Shown: positions 6,951 through 14,706 of the stretch, one piece after another
Position numbering within the stretch: position 1 is the first letter of the stretch
Layout: every line of letters begins with the position of its first letter
Source of the DNA: JBNJGT01 sp964473285
Lineage (GTDB): Archaea > Nanobdellota > Nanobdellia > Woesearchaeales > JACJVW01
Reading direction: 5' to 3'
DNA: 30,966 bases
Assembly: GCA_964473285.1 (NCBI GenBank)
Contig: CAYYOI010000017.1
Location: 1-30,966 of the forward strand
Translations under genes and position numbers: made by a program
Notes under the pieces: generated by a model
The model's input: only the letters and a program-made list of their open reading frames with translations
What the model was told of the DNA's origin: nothing
Database searches by the model: none

Positions 6951-8164
6951 ATCTTCACCTTCTTAACCTTCCTTCTTGACTTTCTCTTGATGAGAACAAT
7001 AAGGCCTGTCACTATAAGAGCTAGAAGGATTACCCCTACTGCTGCAAACACATTGTTCAAAAAGCCAGGCGCAAAAACCAGCATTCCTCCTAAACCAAGC
7101 ATCATCATCCCTGAAAGGAGTTTCAAAGTTTCCCCTTGTGATTGGGATAATTTCTTTGCACCAAACGTATAGGTGAATACCAGCACAATAGCCAGCAATG
7201 GAAGCACATACACTATATTATAGAACAAAAGATATGAATAATAACTCACAGTACTCAGTTCATTCAATACAAGCACTTTTGTGAATACCATTGGAAATCC
7301 AGCAGTGCATAACAACTCATACATATTTGCAGCGATAGCAAGAGTGATTGTCCCGATCATCATGGATGTCATGGATTCAGCCTTCAGAAGCGACCTCATC
7401 CTTGAAATCAGGCTTTTCCTATGTTCCTCAGAAACAGACAATGAGACCCCTTTTTTGAAAGCAAAGAAATCCTTTATATTTATTGCTGCAATTGCCAAAG
7501 CTACAATTCCTGCAATTGTAGTTATAAAATTTAGATTCTGTGTTATCATAAAAAAATTGAGCCATGCAGACATGAACAGGAAATATATAAGCCCTGAAAA
7601 GAATACGAAAGTCAACCCGATTATCAGCATTCTTTTCTTGCTTTTTGCATAGACCAGCATGGACAGCAAAAACAGCAGCACAAAAAATGCACAAGGATTA
7701 AACCCATCAAGAAAACCCAGCAATAAAGTCAGTACAGGCAATGATATGTTATTTGAATTCACATTCCCTATTATAGGCAGATCCACTGCAGTGTCATTCT
7801 TGTTCTCGGAATTTTTCTGGGAAACAATGGCATCTATGATTTCCTGATTCATCTGAGGATCATACCCTACAAAATGCTTATCCCCGATAAAAGTAGTTGG
7901 AACACCCTGTGCTCTTATTCCATGATCTTGTGCCATCTCCTCAAAAAGAGCTTTGTTGGACTTATTGTACCAGACCTCATAATAAACCGGATTGATGTCA
8001 TAATCTTCTTCCAAAGAACCAAGATATTCTTCCAATTCAGCACAATGTGGACAGGTTCTTCCCACAAAAACATGAATATCAACAGTTTCATTAAAAGCCT
8101 GCACAGGAAAGCATAATGTGCACAAAAAGAATAATGTTATCCATAATATGTTTTTTCTGACCAT
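6947..8164 (-). CDS. Thioredoxin domain fused to a CcdA/DsbD-like transmembrane domain
   Basis: The 405-aa protein starts with a signal peptide (residues 1-23). A thioredoxin/glutaredoxin-like domain (27-125) follows, with active site CPHC (C38, C41) and the cis-proline segment GVPTTF (87-92). A polytopic region (140-395) then has two buried cysteines in DsbD/CcdA-like settings: GFNPCAFF (C158) and LLCTAGFP (C286). Such proteins carry reducing equivalents across the membrane to an outside-facing thioredoxin domain, so this may be a self-contained electron relay to extracellular thiols. I chose the ATG at 8164 because it opens the signal peptide and follows TTAGGTAA; the frame is open 14 codons further. 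Neighbours are a membrane-bound regulator and an AhpD-like protein. Confidence 0.87.
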   Translation of the reverse strand: MVRKNILWITLFFLCTLCFPVQAFNETVDIHVFVGRTCPHCAELEEYLGSLEEDYDINPVYYEVWYNKSNKALFEEMAQDHGIRAQGVPTTFIGDKHFVGYDPQMNQEIIDAIVSQKNSENKNDTAVDLPIIGNVNSNNISLPVLTLLLGFLDGFNPCAFFVLLFLLSMLVYAKSKKRMLIIGLTFVFFSGLIYFLFMSAWLNFFMITQNLNFITTIAGIVALAIAAINIKDFFAFKKGVSLSVSEEHRKSLISRMRSLLKAESMTSMMIGTITLAIAANMYELLCTAGFPMVFTKVLVLNELSTVSYYSYLLFYNIVYVLPLLAIVLVFTYTFGAKKLSQSQGETLKLLSGMMMLGLGGMLVFAPGFLNNVFAAVGVILLALIVTGLIVLIKRKSRRKVKKVKI

Positions 8165-8215
8165 GATATTACCTAATGTGAAACAACCCATAATTATTTG
8201 TATCATTTTCTGAAA

Positions 8216-8698
8216 TCACTCTGATACAAACAGTTCTTTAAGGTCTTTCCTAAGAGATATGATGTTGGTCATCCCATTTTGCGATTTCTCAACAATCCCC
8301 TTTTGCTCTAGTTTAGAGATAGCCCTTGAGATTTTTACCCTGCTAAGTTGAGTATCTTTTGTTATATCTGCTTGTGTAGCAGCCCCTGCCCTCATAATTA
8401 TTGATTCTACTATCCTCCTCATGTCAGGTTCCAGGAAAGCAAGAGAGGCATTCACATCCTTGTTGATTCTTCTTATTTCTCTTCTGTATCTTTCGGAAAT
8501 GAAGTAATAAAGCATGCTTCCTACAAAAAGACCAAACAAGGACAACAGAATCAGGATTAACTGCACCTCATTTTTTTCACGACAATCAAGATTGCAAAGT
8601 ACTTCTTCATTAAGGTATGTCAGGATAAAAAAGACAATTGCTGCAAAACCAGATATGATTCCTATTATAAGCCATAACTTTAGCAGATGATTTTTCAT
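8216..8698 (-). CDS. Membrane-anchored winged-helix transcriptional regulator
   Basis: The 160-aa protein has two membrane helices (about 8-27 and 46-67) joined by a short loop with two cysteines, C35 and C39. A winged helix-turn-helix domain (about 90-155) follows: MRRIVESIIMRAGAATQADI, then SRVKISRAISKLEQKGIVEK, which resembles the recognition helix and wing of MarR/ArsR-like domains. With the DNA-binding part in the cytoplasm, the loop would be outside, where the cysteine pair could sense redox state. It lies 51 nt ahead of the CcdA/thioredoxin fusion on the same strand and probably controls that operon; this is inference. A TATA-like box 27 nt upstream of the ATG indicates a leaderless transcript. 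Confidence 0.82.
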   Translation of the reverse strand: MKNHLLKLWLIIGIISGFAAIVFFILTYLNEEVLCNLDCREKNEVQLILILLSLFGLFVGSMLYYFISERYRREIRRINKDVNASLAFLEPDMRRIVESIIMRAGAATQADITKDTQLSRVKISRAISKLEQKGIVEKSQNGMTNIISLRKDLKELFVSE

Positions 8699-8720
8699 AA
8701 TAGATTAAAACAGGGACCTT

Positions 8721-8730
8721 ATTTATAAAT
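8721..8730 (-). promoter_or_regulatory. TATA-like box of the redox-locus regulator
   Basis: The near-palindromic atttataaat is centred about 27 nt ahead of the ATG at 8698. The rest of the 212-nt divergent region to 8910 is AT-rich and holds no gene that I can see. Confidence 0.6.
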
Positions 8731-8881
8731 ATATCTCAACCTATACAAGCCTGCAATCAAACACTTCACCATCAAAGATTTAGATTAAAAGACCAGATCT
8801 CACAAACACCAACAAAAGTAGAGGTGTATTAAATTTAGTATCAAATATAATATTAACTTAGCAGTAATAACAAAAGAAACA

Positions 8882-8889
8882 TTTAAAAA
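8882..8889 (+). promoter_or_regulatory. TATA-like box of the GGCT-amidoligase fusion gene
   Basis: The octamer tttaaaaa is centred about 26 nt ahead of the ATG at 8911, predicting a leaderless transcript and a single-gene unit. Confidence 0.5.
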
Positions 8890-8910
8890 CCAAAAAGATT
8901 ACCCCCCTTT

Positions 8911-11013
8911 ATGGAGGACCAATATGTCTTTGTATATGGACTACTCAAATCGCATCCTGATAGCTTCACGTCCCTTTACCCTCATCTCGAATATCAAGGG
9001 AATGCAACAACAAGAGGTGTTCTTGTCATGCACCTTCACCCTGAGAAGAAGTATCCCTTCCTCCTTCACGATAATAGAACCCTTCAGCAGTTCCATAGCC
9101 ATACTGGTATAGAACCCCATGAGATAAAGGGCGAACTATACAAGATCAGGAACCCAGAAGTCCTGGATCAGATAGATAAGATTGAAGGAGTGGATCCCTT
9201 TACAAAATACCCCAGGCCAAGATACACAAGAACCAAGATAGAGACCTTTTCCCAAAAAGGTCCAAAAAAGGCCTGGGCCTACATTGCAAACCCTTCAAAG
9301 GATCATACAAAAAAACTGTTTAAGAAACCAGGAACAAAAGTCATCATACCAGAAGGTGACTGGCAGGAGTACATAAAAGAACAGCCCCAGCCCGACCCTA
9401 ACACATTTGGGACAGAAACAGAATTCTCGCTTTATGCACATGACACAGAGGAAGGATGGAAAACATTGCCCCATCTCAAGAACCATGGCAAGTACAAGGT
9501 CAACTTCCATAATGGCGCCACACTAAGGTATACAAACCTCACCACTCTTCTCTCTCAAACACTTTATCATCATCTCCAGAAACAAGATTTGGGAAGACGT
9601 GTCCTGGGATACTACTACGAGAAAAAACCACAGGTAAACAACCATTTTCCGATTCCATTCGGATTCGCATACATTGAAGGAGAATCTCTCCCTGAAGACG
9701 GCACAAAAGTACCAGTCAGAAGATTATATCCAATAGAAGTAAGAAAAGAACTGAGAGGAAAATATCAGCATCCAATAATTGAATCCCTCGCAGAGGAAGA
9801 CAGGTTCCTTGAATGCAGCGGTTTTCCAATGAGGATGCAACCCGGCGCAGCTACAAGATACGCAAGACATGAGATGAGCAGAAGATACTCCCTTTGTAAG
9901 GCCCTTGAAGAGATAGAATCCATAGAATTCAATGGCAACACCATTGACAGGCTGGAGATACGAACCCATAGTTCGCATTTCAATCATCATCTGGATTCAT
10001 CCTTTCATCACACTGACCTTTCCAGGATAAGAACAATCATTGCCCCATCACATAAGACACCAACAGAAGAAAGCAAGTTCACCAGTGATGTTGCAAAGGT
10101 TCTTGGTTCGACAATGGGGCCATTGATAACCTACATGAGTTCAGGCAAGCCAGGCCACATAGAATATAAAGTTCGTCCTGACAACAGGCTGGAATTCAGG
10201 AGTACCCCTATACATACAATCAAGCAGCTCCAGGCAGCATACAACGTTTTCTCAGCATCAACAATAACAACTCAAAAAAGGATCAAGCAAGGTCTTGATC
10301 TTTTGATAGAGAATGAATTCAAGAAACCATCAGATATGGTAAAAGAAAAAGATATCCTTGAGTTCTATAAATCCCTTGAATACAATGCATTCCTTGATCA
10401 GTTCCCTATTCACATATCTGTAGATTTCAAGGATTCAATCTTCAAATACGGTTACCTCCTGGATCAACCATACATACAAGGCGCAATAGAAACAAGCAAA
10501 GGCCCTCTTCCTATTCTTGACATAATAAGAGAATTATGGGATGATGAGGTTTTCAATGATATTATAAAAAGCATAACCAACAAAAGAGAATACGAAAATA
10601 TCATCTGGTTTCTCGAGAACCCAGAAAGAGTCGAATCATTCAGCCCTTCCCGCAATGTCACTTCAAGCGAGATTTGCAAGTCAGAGCTTGATTCAGATGT
10701 ACTGGCGAAGACAGATACGTTCCCGGACTGGTACACCAATATTTTATTCAAGAAAGAAGGAGTCTATAGCCTATGTGACAGGAATCACAAGATTGTATTG
10801 AGGCTGAACAGGAAGATGGAACAGCCAGAATCAGACCTTTTCATTGACTCAGTACCCCTTGAGATATTGCTTCATAAGCTGGAGAATGGAGAATGGAAAG
10901 ACATAGATAAGATGAATAAGAGGATTGACCTGAACAATTTTTCCAGACTGAAAGAATCCTTCGAAAAGGAAAAGGTATGGGAGATATTCTACAACCTCAA
11001 ACCCACTCAATAA
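8911..11013 (+). CDS. Gamma-glutamylcyclotransferase-like domain fused to a PafA/Dop/GCS-like amidoligase-type domain
   Basis: The 700-aa protein has two recognisable parts. Residues 1-155 look like an AIG2/GGCT domain: VFVYGLLKSHP (7-16) is the YGxL substrate loop, LDQIDKIEGVDP (85-96) holds the family's acidic position (E92), and PRYTRTKI and AWAYI are typical strands. From about 164 a second domain opens with FGTETEFSL (166-174), the ExE strand of the carboxylate-amine ligase fold shared by PafA, Dop and glutamate-cysteine ligases. It continues with RLEIRTHSSH (347-356), a histidine-rich stretch (356-367), HKTPTEES (381-388) and RLEFRSTP (426-433), plausible metal/ATP-binding and core strands. 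Residues about 470-700 are not recognised. The pairing suggests making and cleaving a gamma-glutamyl or isopeptide bond. Substrate and reaction are unknown; family resemblance is by eye. Confidence 0.65.
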   Translation: MEDQYVFVYGLLKSHPDSFTSLYPHLEYQGNATTRGVLVMHLHPEKKYPFLLHDNRTLQQFHSHTGIEPHEIKGELYKIRNPEVLDQIDKIEGVDPFTKYPRPRYTRTKIETFSQKGPKKAWAYIANPSKDHTKKLFKKPGTKVIIPEGDWQEYIKEQPQPDPNTFGTETEFSLYAHDTEEGWKTLPHLKNHGKYKVNFHNGATLRYTNLTTLLSQTLYHHLQKQDLGRRVLGYYYEKKPQVNNHFPIPFGFAYIEGESLPEDGTKVPVRRLYPIEVRKELRGKYQHPIIESLAEEDRFLECSGFPMRMQPGAATRYARHEMSRRYSLCKALEEIESIEFNGNTIDRLEIRTHSSHFNHHLDSSFHHTDLSRIRTIIAPSHKTPTEESKFTSDVAKVLGSTMGPLITYMSSGKPGHIEYKVRPDNRLEFRSTPIHTIKQLQAAYNVFSASTITTQKRIKQGLDLLIENEFKKPSDMVKEKDILEFYKSLEYNAFLDQFPIHISVDFKDSIFKYGYLLDQPYIQGAIETSKGPLPILDIIRELWDDEVFNDIIKSITNKREYENIIWFLENPERVESFSPSRNVTSSEICKSELDSDVLAKTDTFPDWYTNILFKKEGVYSLCDRNHKIVLRLNRKMEQPESDLFIDSVPLEILLHKLENGEWKDIDKMNKRIDLNNFSRLKESFEKEKVWEIFYNLKPTQ

Positions 11014-11043
11014 ATTATCTTAAAAGACCATCCAAACTATCAA

Positions 11044-11505
11044 TCACAAGTTCCAAAGAGGATCTCCTATATGATGGATATTGGAAAGCACTTTCCCTGA
11101 TTCCATATCCTGCATCTCTTTCCCTGAAAACAAGGCTATTCCTATTCCAAGAGGTTTACGGTTTTTCTCATCAAGCACCGAGACAGCCTCCCCTTCAAGA
11201 ATATCAGGATCAACTTGCACAATCCCAGGCCGCATTATATCCGCCCCATTGGTAACAAACCTTACAGCACCCATATCAACAACCACATGCCTCAATATGT
11301 CCTGGTCCAAGAGAAGTTTCAGTGTAGGCAGCATCTTTTCCCCATGATAAAAGAACAATGGTTTTCCATTAACAAATATAAGTTGATACTCATCAGATAC
11401 TTCCTCAACCGTATCATTCTTGGCTGGAACATCTATCCCATATAAAGAATTGATTTTCTCATTCAGCTTCCGGATATCAGATTTCTTAAGACGCTTACGT
11501 TTCAT
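11044..11505 (-). CDS. PUA-domain RNA-binding protein, DUF1947/MCT-1-like
   Basis: The 153-aa protein starts with a short basic segment (MKRKRLKKSDIRKLNEKI) and a DUF1947-like alpha/beta part. A PUA domain (about 70-145) follows, with VVVDMGAVRFVTNGADIMRPGIV, the hallmark of the archaeal Tma20/MCT-1-like family. These proteins bind structured RNA and, in eukaryotes, act in ribosome recycling and reinitiation; the archaeal role is less clear. Its start overlaps the DUF371 stop as ATGA (11502-11505), so it is the last gene of a three-gene operon. It ends 30 nt from the convergent amidoligase gene. Confidence 0.87.
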   Translation of the reverse strand: MKRKRLKKSDIRKLNEKINSLYGIDVPAKNDTVEEVSDEYQLIFVNGKPLFFYHGEKMLPTLKLLLDQDILRHVVVDMGAVRFVTNGADIMRPGIVQVDPDILEGEAVSVLDEKNRKPLGIGIALFSGKEMQDMESGKVLSNIHHIGDPLWNL

Positions 11506-11900
11506 AGTGGCTCAAGAGTCACCTCACAAAGGATAGGAGAAGAAAGCACTTTTATAAGTTTTCTGTCAAGATCCTTTGCAGCTTTTGTCGCATTGATCCC
11601 TAAAGTACGCTCAGACAGGAAATCAGTCTTTCTGATTACAACCTCATGCTCAGATGAAAAACCTGGATTGACATCAGCCTCAAGTTCCTCCACAAAATCA
11701 CCTGCCTTTACTGTCATGTGAAATCTTTTCCATCCGACAACAGGTTTCAGGAGTGATAAAGAAAAATCCGCATCAATTCCTACAATACAGTCTCCTTTCA
11801 GGGTAAGTTCCTTATCCCTTGTGAATTCGATTGTATTCCGGTGAGCTCCTAAAAGATTAGGATGCCCCCTGCAAAAAAAAGAGATTCTAGAGAAGGTCAT
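11502..11900 (-). CDS. DUF371 family protein
   Basis: The 132-aa protein matches the archaeal DUF371 family by its N-terminal FFCRGHPNLLGAHRNTIEF segment and the following LTLKGDCIVGIDADFSLS. The family is widespread in archaea and has no established function. The frame is open 22 codons further upstream, but the ATG at 11900 gives the normal N-terminus and overlaps the preceding gene by only 14 bases. It sits between the coiled-coil gene and the PUA gene, with overlaps on both sides, so the three are almost certainly translated from one message. Confidence 0.84.
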   Translation of the reverse strand: MTFSRISFFCRGHPNLLGAHRNTIEFTRDKELTLKGDCIVGIDADFSLSLLKPVVGWKRFHMTVKAGDFVEELEADVNPGFSSEHEVVIRKTDFLSERTLGINATKAAKDLDRKLIKVLSSPILCEVTLEPL

Positions 11901-12147
11901 CAATCTTTTTTTCAGTCTTCTGGTTTTTCTCTTCAGACTGGCTTGCCTGAGCCTCAAGATCAACACCTAGCTCTTTTAGTGCCTTTATATGCATCTGCAT
12001 AAGCTGTTCTGTGATATCCACCAATCTTGATAGCTCCTTTCTCTCGTTTGCAAGTGTCGACAATGCTCCCTTATGTATCCCTATTTGTTCCTCTTTACTT
12101 ACATCATCAGGAATATCCTGCTTTACATCCTTTACATCTTTGGCCAT
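11887..12147 (-). CDS. Small coiled-coil protein of unknown function
   Basis: This 86-aa charged protein (MAKDVKDVKQDIPDDVSKEE...) is predicted to be helical from about residue 20 to the end, with a heptad-like middle (LSTLANERKELSRLVDITEQ). It has no cysteine, signal peptide or membrane segment, and I do not recognise a family. It is the first gene of the operon with DUF371 and the PUA protein, and it has a strong Shine-Dalgarno (AGGTGAT), unlike most first genes in this window. Confidence 0.72.
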   Translation of the reverse strand: MAKDVKDVKQDIPDDVSKEEQIGIHKGALSTLANERKELSRLVDITEQLMQMHIKALKELGVDLEAQASQSEEKNQKTEKKIDDLL

Positions 12148-12150
12148 ATA

Positions 12151-12157
12151 ATCACCT
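12151..12157 (-). promoter_or_regulatory. Strong ribosome binding site of the coiled-coil/DUF371/PUA operon
   Basis: The minus-strand heptamer AGGTGAT ends three bases ahead of the ATG at 12147. It matches the 3' end of archaeal 16S rRNA and contrasts with the leaderless starts elsewhere. The TATA-to-start distance of this operon is correspondingly longer. Confidence 0.7.
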
Positions 12158-12178
12158 GTTGTCTGGAAAAATAGCGAC

Positions 12179-12190
12179 CTTTATAAAGGT
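12179..12190 (-). promoter_or_regulatory. Palindromic TATA element of the coiled-coil/DUF371/PUA operon
   Basis: The sequence cctttataaagg is a perfect 12-bp palindrome whose centre lies about 37 nt ahead of the ATG at 12147. The expected transcription start near 12158-12160 gives a leader of about 12 nt that includes the Shine-Dalgarno. Confidence 0.55.
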
Positions 12191-12242
12191 TTCCATGTAT
12201 CACCACCTAATAGTTACAATATCTTTGCAAAAAAAGCCACAA

Positions 12243-12252
12243 GATATTTATT
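12243..12252 (+). promoter_or_regulatory. TATA-like box of the SWIM-protein gene
   Basis: The sequence gatatttatt is centred about 27 nt ahead of the ATG at 12275, which predicts a leaderless message. Confidence 0.5.
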
Positions 12253-12274
12253 CAAAAAAGCATTCTTTCCTTTC

Positions 12275-13540
12275 ATGAGAGTAGACACAGCCAAACCAAG
12301 GGAACAGCTATTCAGGAATCCAACAGTCCATGAGATATGCTCACAATACATCAATAAAGAAAGGATTAGGATAGATGATCTTGAAGGAGAAGTCATAACA
12401 AGAGAAGGCTCCATTGAAGGACTAAAACAAGGCCAGTACACGATCGACGACCATCTTGCTGTAGAGACGCTAAAGAAATCCCCTGACCTCTGCATCCTTC
12501 CAGGTGACTACCGCATAAACCAGGGCCAGGCCCGCAATCTCATAGCATATTCCCTTGACAGCCTCATTCTTCTTGATTCCATGCCACTTAAGCGCCAACT
12601 CATAGATGGCAATGTGCCGAAAAATCCCCTATCAAAAAGACAAAAACGAATATTCAGGTGGTATCCTGAAAAAGTGATTCCTGCAAGGATTGACCAGCTG
12701 GACGATATGACAAAAAATTATTCCTGCCTTTCCTGGTGGGGTAGTGATAATCACCGCCGCATCCTTTCCTTTTACCGTATGGTTCAAGGAGTAGAATTAT
12801 TTGCATTCAACGAGCTCGCACGCCTTAAGCTTGAGATACCCCTGACAAAAAAGGAACTGCGGACTGGTAAGACCCGGTATAAGACCGGGATAACCTATGA
12901 AGAACGCATGACAAGAAAGAAATGGCTTGAAGACACCATGAAATACCTAAAGACCCATTCCCTCTTCCAAAAGATCAGGCAGCTGGATGTGGGATTCTCT
13001 GATTTCATCGAAGTCAAAAAGCCCTTCAGCCATGGAACCGGCCAAAACGTCAGGGTACCCTCACGCTCCCAGCCTCCAATGGTCTATGACGAGAAGCTTA
13101 CCGGAACCCTTCTGACCATAGACCATGACGCCCTCAGGTATTCTGAAGCATGGGAGATCAGAGGCAGATGCTATTGCAAGGACAAGGGTTACAGAAGTGA
13201 CAGAAGAAAGAGAAAAGGCCAGGGCCAAGACGAGGATTTCTTCTGTGCCCATGAGATTGCAGGTTTCCTTGCAACCTATAAGAGATACCAGGAAGAGCCC
13301 GAAAGGATATACGACCTTCCCTTTTTCATCCCAAACAAAGAAACAATAAAGTACCTTGACAAACTCAGGAACGAGACAATAATGCTTTGTAATGAGAATG
13401 GCAAACTCCAGAAAAGGTCACTCAACAACACAGAGATGGAAAACCTATTGATAAAGAAATTCATCCACGATGGGTTTAACGAATGTGCAGACTTCAACTA
13501 TGACCAGGACTTCAAGCTCACACACCTTTATCTGACATGA
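12275..13540 (+). CDS. SWIM zinc-finger protein of unknown function
   Basis: The 421-aa basic protein contains one clear motif, a SWIM-type zinc finger with ligands C299, C301, C324 and H326 (CxC then CxH). The insert between the pairs is 22 residues long and rich in lysine, arginine and glycine. SWIM domains bind DNA or mediate protein contacts. Residues 1-290 and 340-421 match no family I recognise. There is no ATPase, nuclease or transposase signature, although SWIM domains occur in MULE transposases, SWI2/SNF2 helicases and recombination mediators. The gene has its own promoter and overlaps the GTPase gene by 13 bases at their 3' ends. Confidence 0.72.
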   Translation: MRVDTAKPREQLFRNPTVHEICSQYINKERIRIDDLEGEVITREGSIEGLKQGQYTIDDHLAVETLKKSPDLCILPGDYRINQGQARNLIAYSLDSLILLDSMPLKRQLIDGNVPKNPLSKRQKRIFRWYPEKVIPARIDQLDDMTKNYSCLSWWGSDNHRRILSFYRMVQGVELFAFNELARLKLEIPLTKKELRTGKTRYKTGITYEERMTRKKWLEDTMKYLKTHSLFQKIRQLDVGFSDFIEVKKPFSHGTGQNVRVPSRSQPPMVYDEKLTGTLLTIDHDALRYSEAWEIRGRCYCKDKGYRSDRRKRKGQGQDEDFFCAHEIAGFLATYKRYQEEPERIYDLPFFIPNKETIKYLDKLRNETIMLCNENGKLQKRSLNNTEMENLLIKKFIHDGFNECADFNYDQDFKLTHLYLT

Positions 13541-14640
13541 ATCTCAACAATATCCCCATGTGAAAGCTCATGCTTCAGGCTTAGTTTTTGTCCTGGAAAC
13601 TTGGCGCTTTCGCCCCAGACACGGGCAAACCTGAACTTCTTCTCAAAGTCCTTATGCAGCTTGCAGCACATATCACGGATTGTATTGCCTTTCCTAAGGA
13701 TCAAAGGCTCATCAAGGTCTGCCTTATTCCCTGCCTCCTTGCAATACACAGGCATCAGTTCAAGCTTTTGGAACATATCCTCCTTAAGTTCATCAAGATT
13801 TACCCCGCTTGCCGCAGATATGCAAATATCAGGGTTTACCTCTGACTTGACCTTCTCAAGATGCTCTTCATCAACCATATCGATCTTGTTGAGAACACGA
13901 AGGCTCGGCACATAAACCCTGTTTCCCTCGATAATATCGATCAATTGGTCTGCATTTATATCCTCCCGTAAAAGCACATCAGCATTTGATATGCGAAACT
14001 CCTTGAGTATACCCTTTATTGTATCTTCAGTCAGATGTGACAAAGGAACTGTCGTACCCACACTGACCCCTCCTTTTGTGGTCTTCTTTATACGCACATC
14101 AGGTTTTTTCTGGTCAAGCCGTACATAAGTATCAAAGACTTCCTTCAAGAGCACATCAAGATGCTCAGGAAAGAAAACATCGAGGAGCAGAACAATCAGG
14201 TCAGCATTACGAATTACCTGCAAAACCTCTTTTCCTCTTCCCGTCCCAGCTGCAGCACCCCTAACAATACCTGGCACATCAAGGATCTGTATCTTTGAAC
14301 CCTTATATTCAAGATCCCCAGGTATACAATCAAGGGTCGTAAAAGCATAAGAACCCACCTCAGAGTTTGCGTTTGTTATTGCGTTTAGAAGAGAGCTTTT
14401 CCCAACAGAAGGAAACCCCAAAAGAACTACAGAAGCATCCCCGCTTTTTCTTACAGTCCAGCCATGATCAGATTTACCTGTTCCAGACCTCTTTTCCTGT
14501 TTTTCTTTAAGTGCCGCAAGCTTAGCCTTATATAGACCTATTGCATGTTGAGTCTTCTTGTTATACTTAGTCTTGGCAATACGTTCCTCAAGTTCTTTTA
14601 TCTGTTCCTGTGTACCCGCATTGCCGGATTCTCGAACCAT
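13528..14640 (-). CDS. DRG/Obg-type GTPase with TGS domain
   Basis: The 370-aa protein belongs to the DRG family of translation-associated GTPases. An N-terminal helical region (1-60) precedes the G domain. The P-loop is GFPSVGKSS (about 75-83), the G2 region is VGSYAFTTLD, G3 is DVPGI and G4 is NKID near residue 258. The C-terminal 60 residues form a TGS domain (ILRKGNTIRDMCCKLHKDFE to HGDIVEIHVR). Eukaryotic DRGs bind ribosomes and help elongation. The ATG at 14640 is used because a TATA-like box lies 26 nt upstream; a TTG two codons earlier is a poorer start. It follows the HEPN gene by 66 nt but has its own promoter. Confidence 0.93.
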   Translation of the reverse strand: MVRESGNAGTQEQIKELEERIAKTKYNKKTQHAIGLYKAKLAALKEKQEKRSGTGKSDHGWTVRKSGDASVVLLGFPSVGKSSLLNAITNANSEVGSYAFTTLDCIPGDLEYKGSKIQILDVPGIVRGAAAGTGRGKEVLQVIRNADLIVLLLDVFFPEHLDVLLKEVFDTYVRLDQKKPDVRIKKTTKGGVSVGTTVPLSHLTEDTIKGILKEFRISNADVLLREDINADQLIDIIEGNRVYVPSLRVLNKIDMVDEEHLEKVKSEVNPDICISAASGVNLDELKEDMFQKLELMPVYCKEAGNKADLDEPLILRKGNTIRDMCCKLHKDFEKKFRFARVWGESAKFPGQKLSLKHELSHGDIVEIHVR

Positions 14641-14662
14641 GTTCAATCAGAACAAAAAACTG

Positions 14663-14670
14663 TTTATAAA
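14663..14670 (-). promoter_or_regulatory. TATA-like box of the DRG GTPase gene
   Basis: The palindrome-like tttataaa is centred about 26 nt ahead of the ATG at 14640, within the short gap after the HEPN-like gene. The GTPase therefore probably has a leaderless transcript of its own. Confidence 0.6.
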
Positions 14671-14706
14671 TGTTTTTGGTCAGAAAGCCTTTTCGAAAAA
14701 CCAAGG

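Noticed and set aside
8911..11013. Simple glutamine synthetase for the C-terminal part of the 700-aa fusion protein
   Set aside because: The characteristic glutamine synthetase ATP and glutamate-flap motifs are absent; the GTETEF and RLExR pattern fits the PafA/Dop/GCS branch better.
12275..13540. MULE-type transposase identity for the SWIM protein
   Set aside because: No DDE catalytic pattern is visible ahead of the SWIM finger and there are no flanking inverted repeats.
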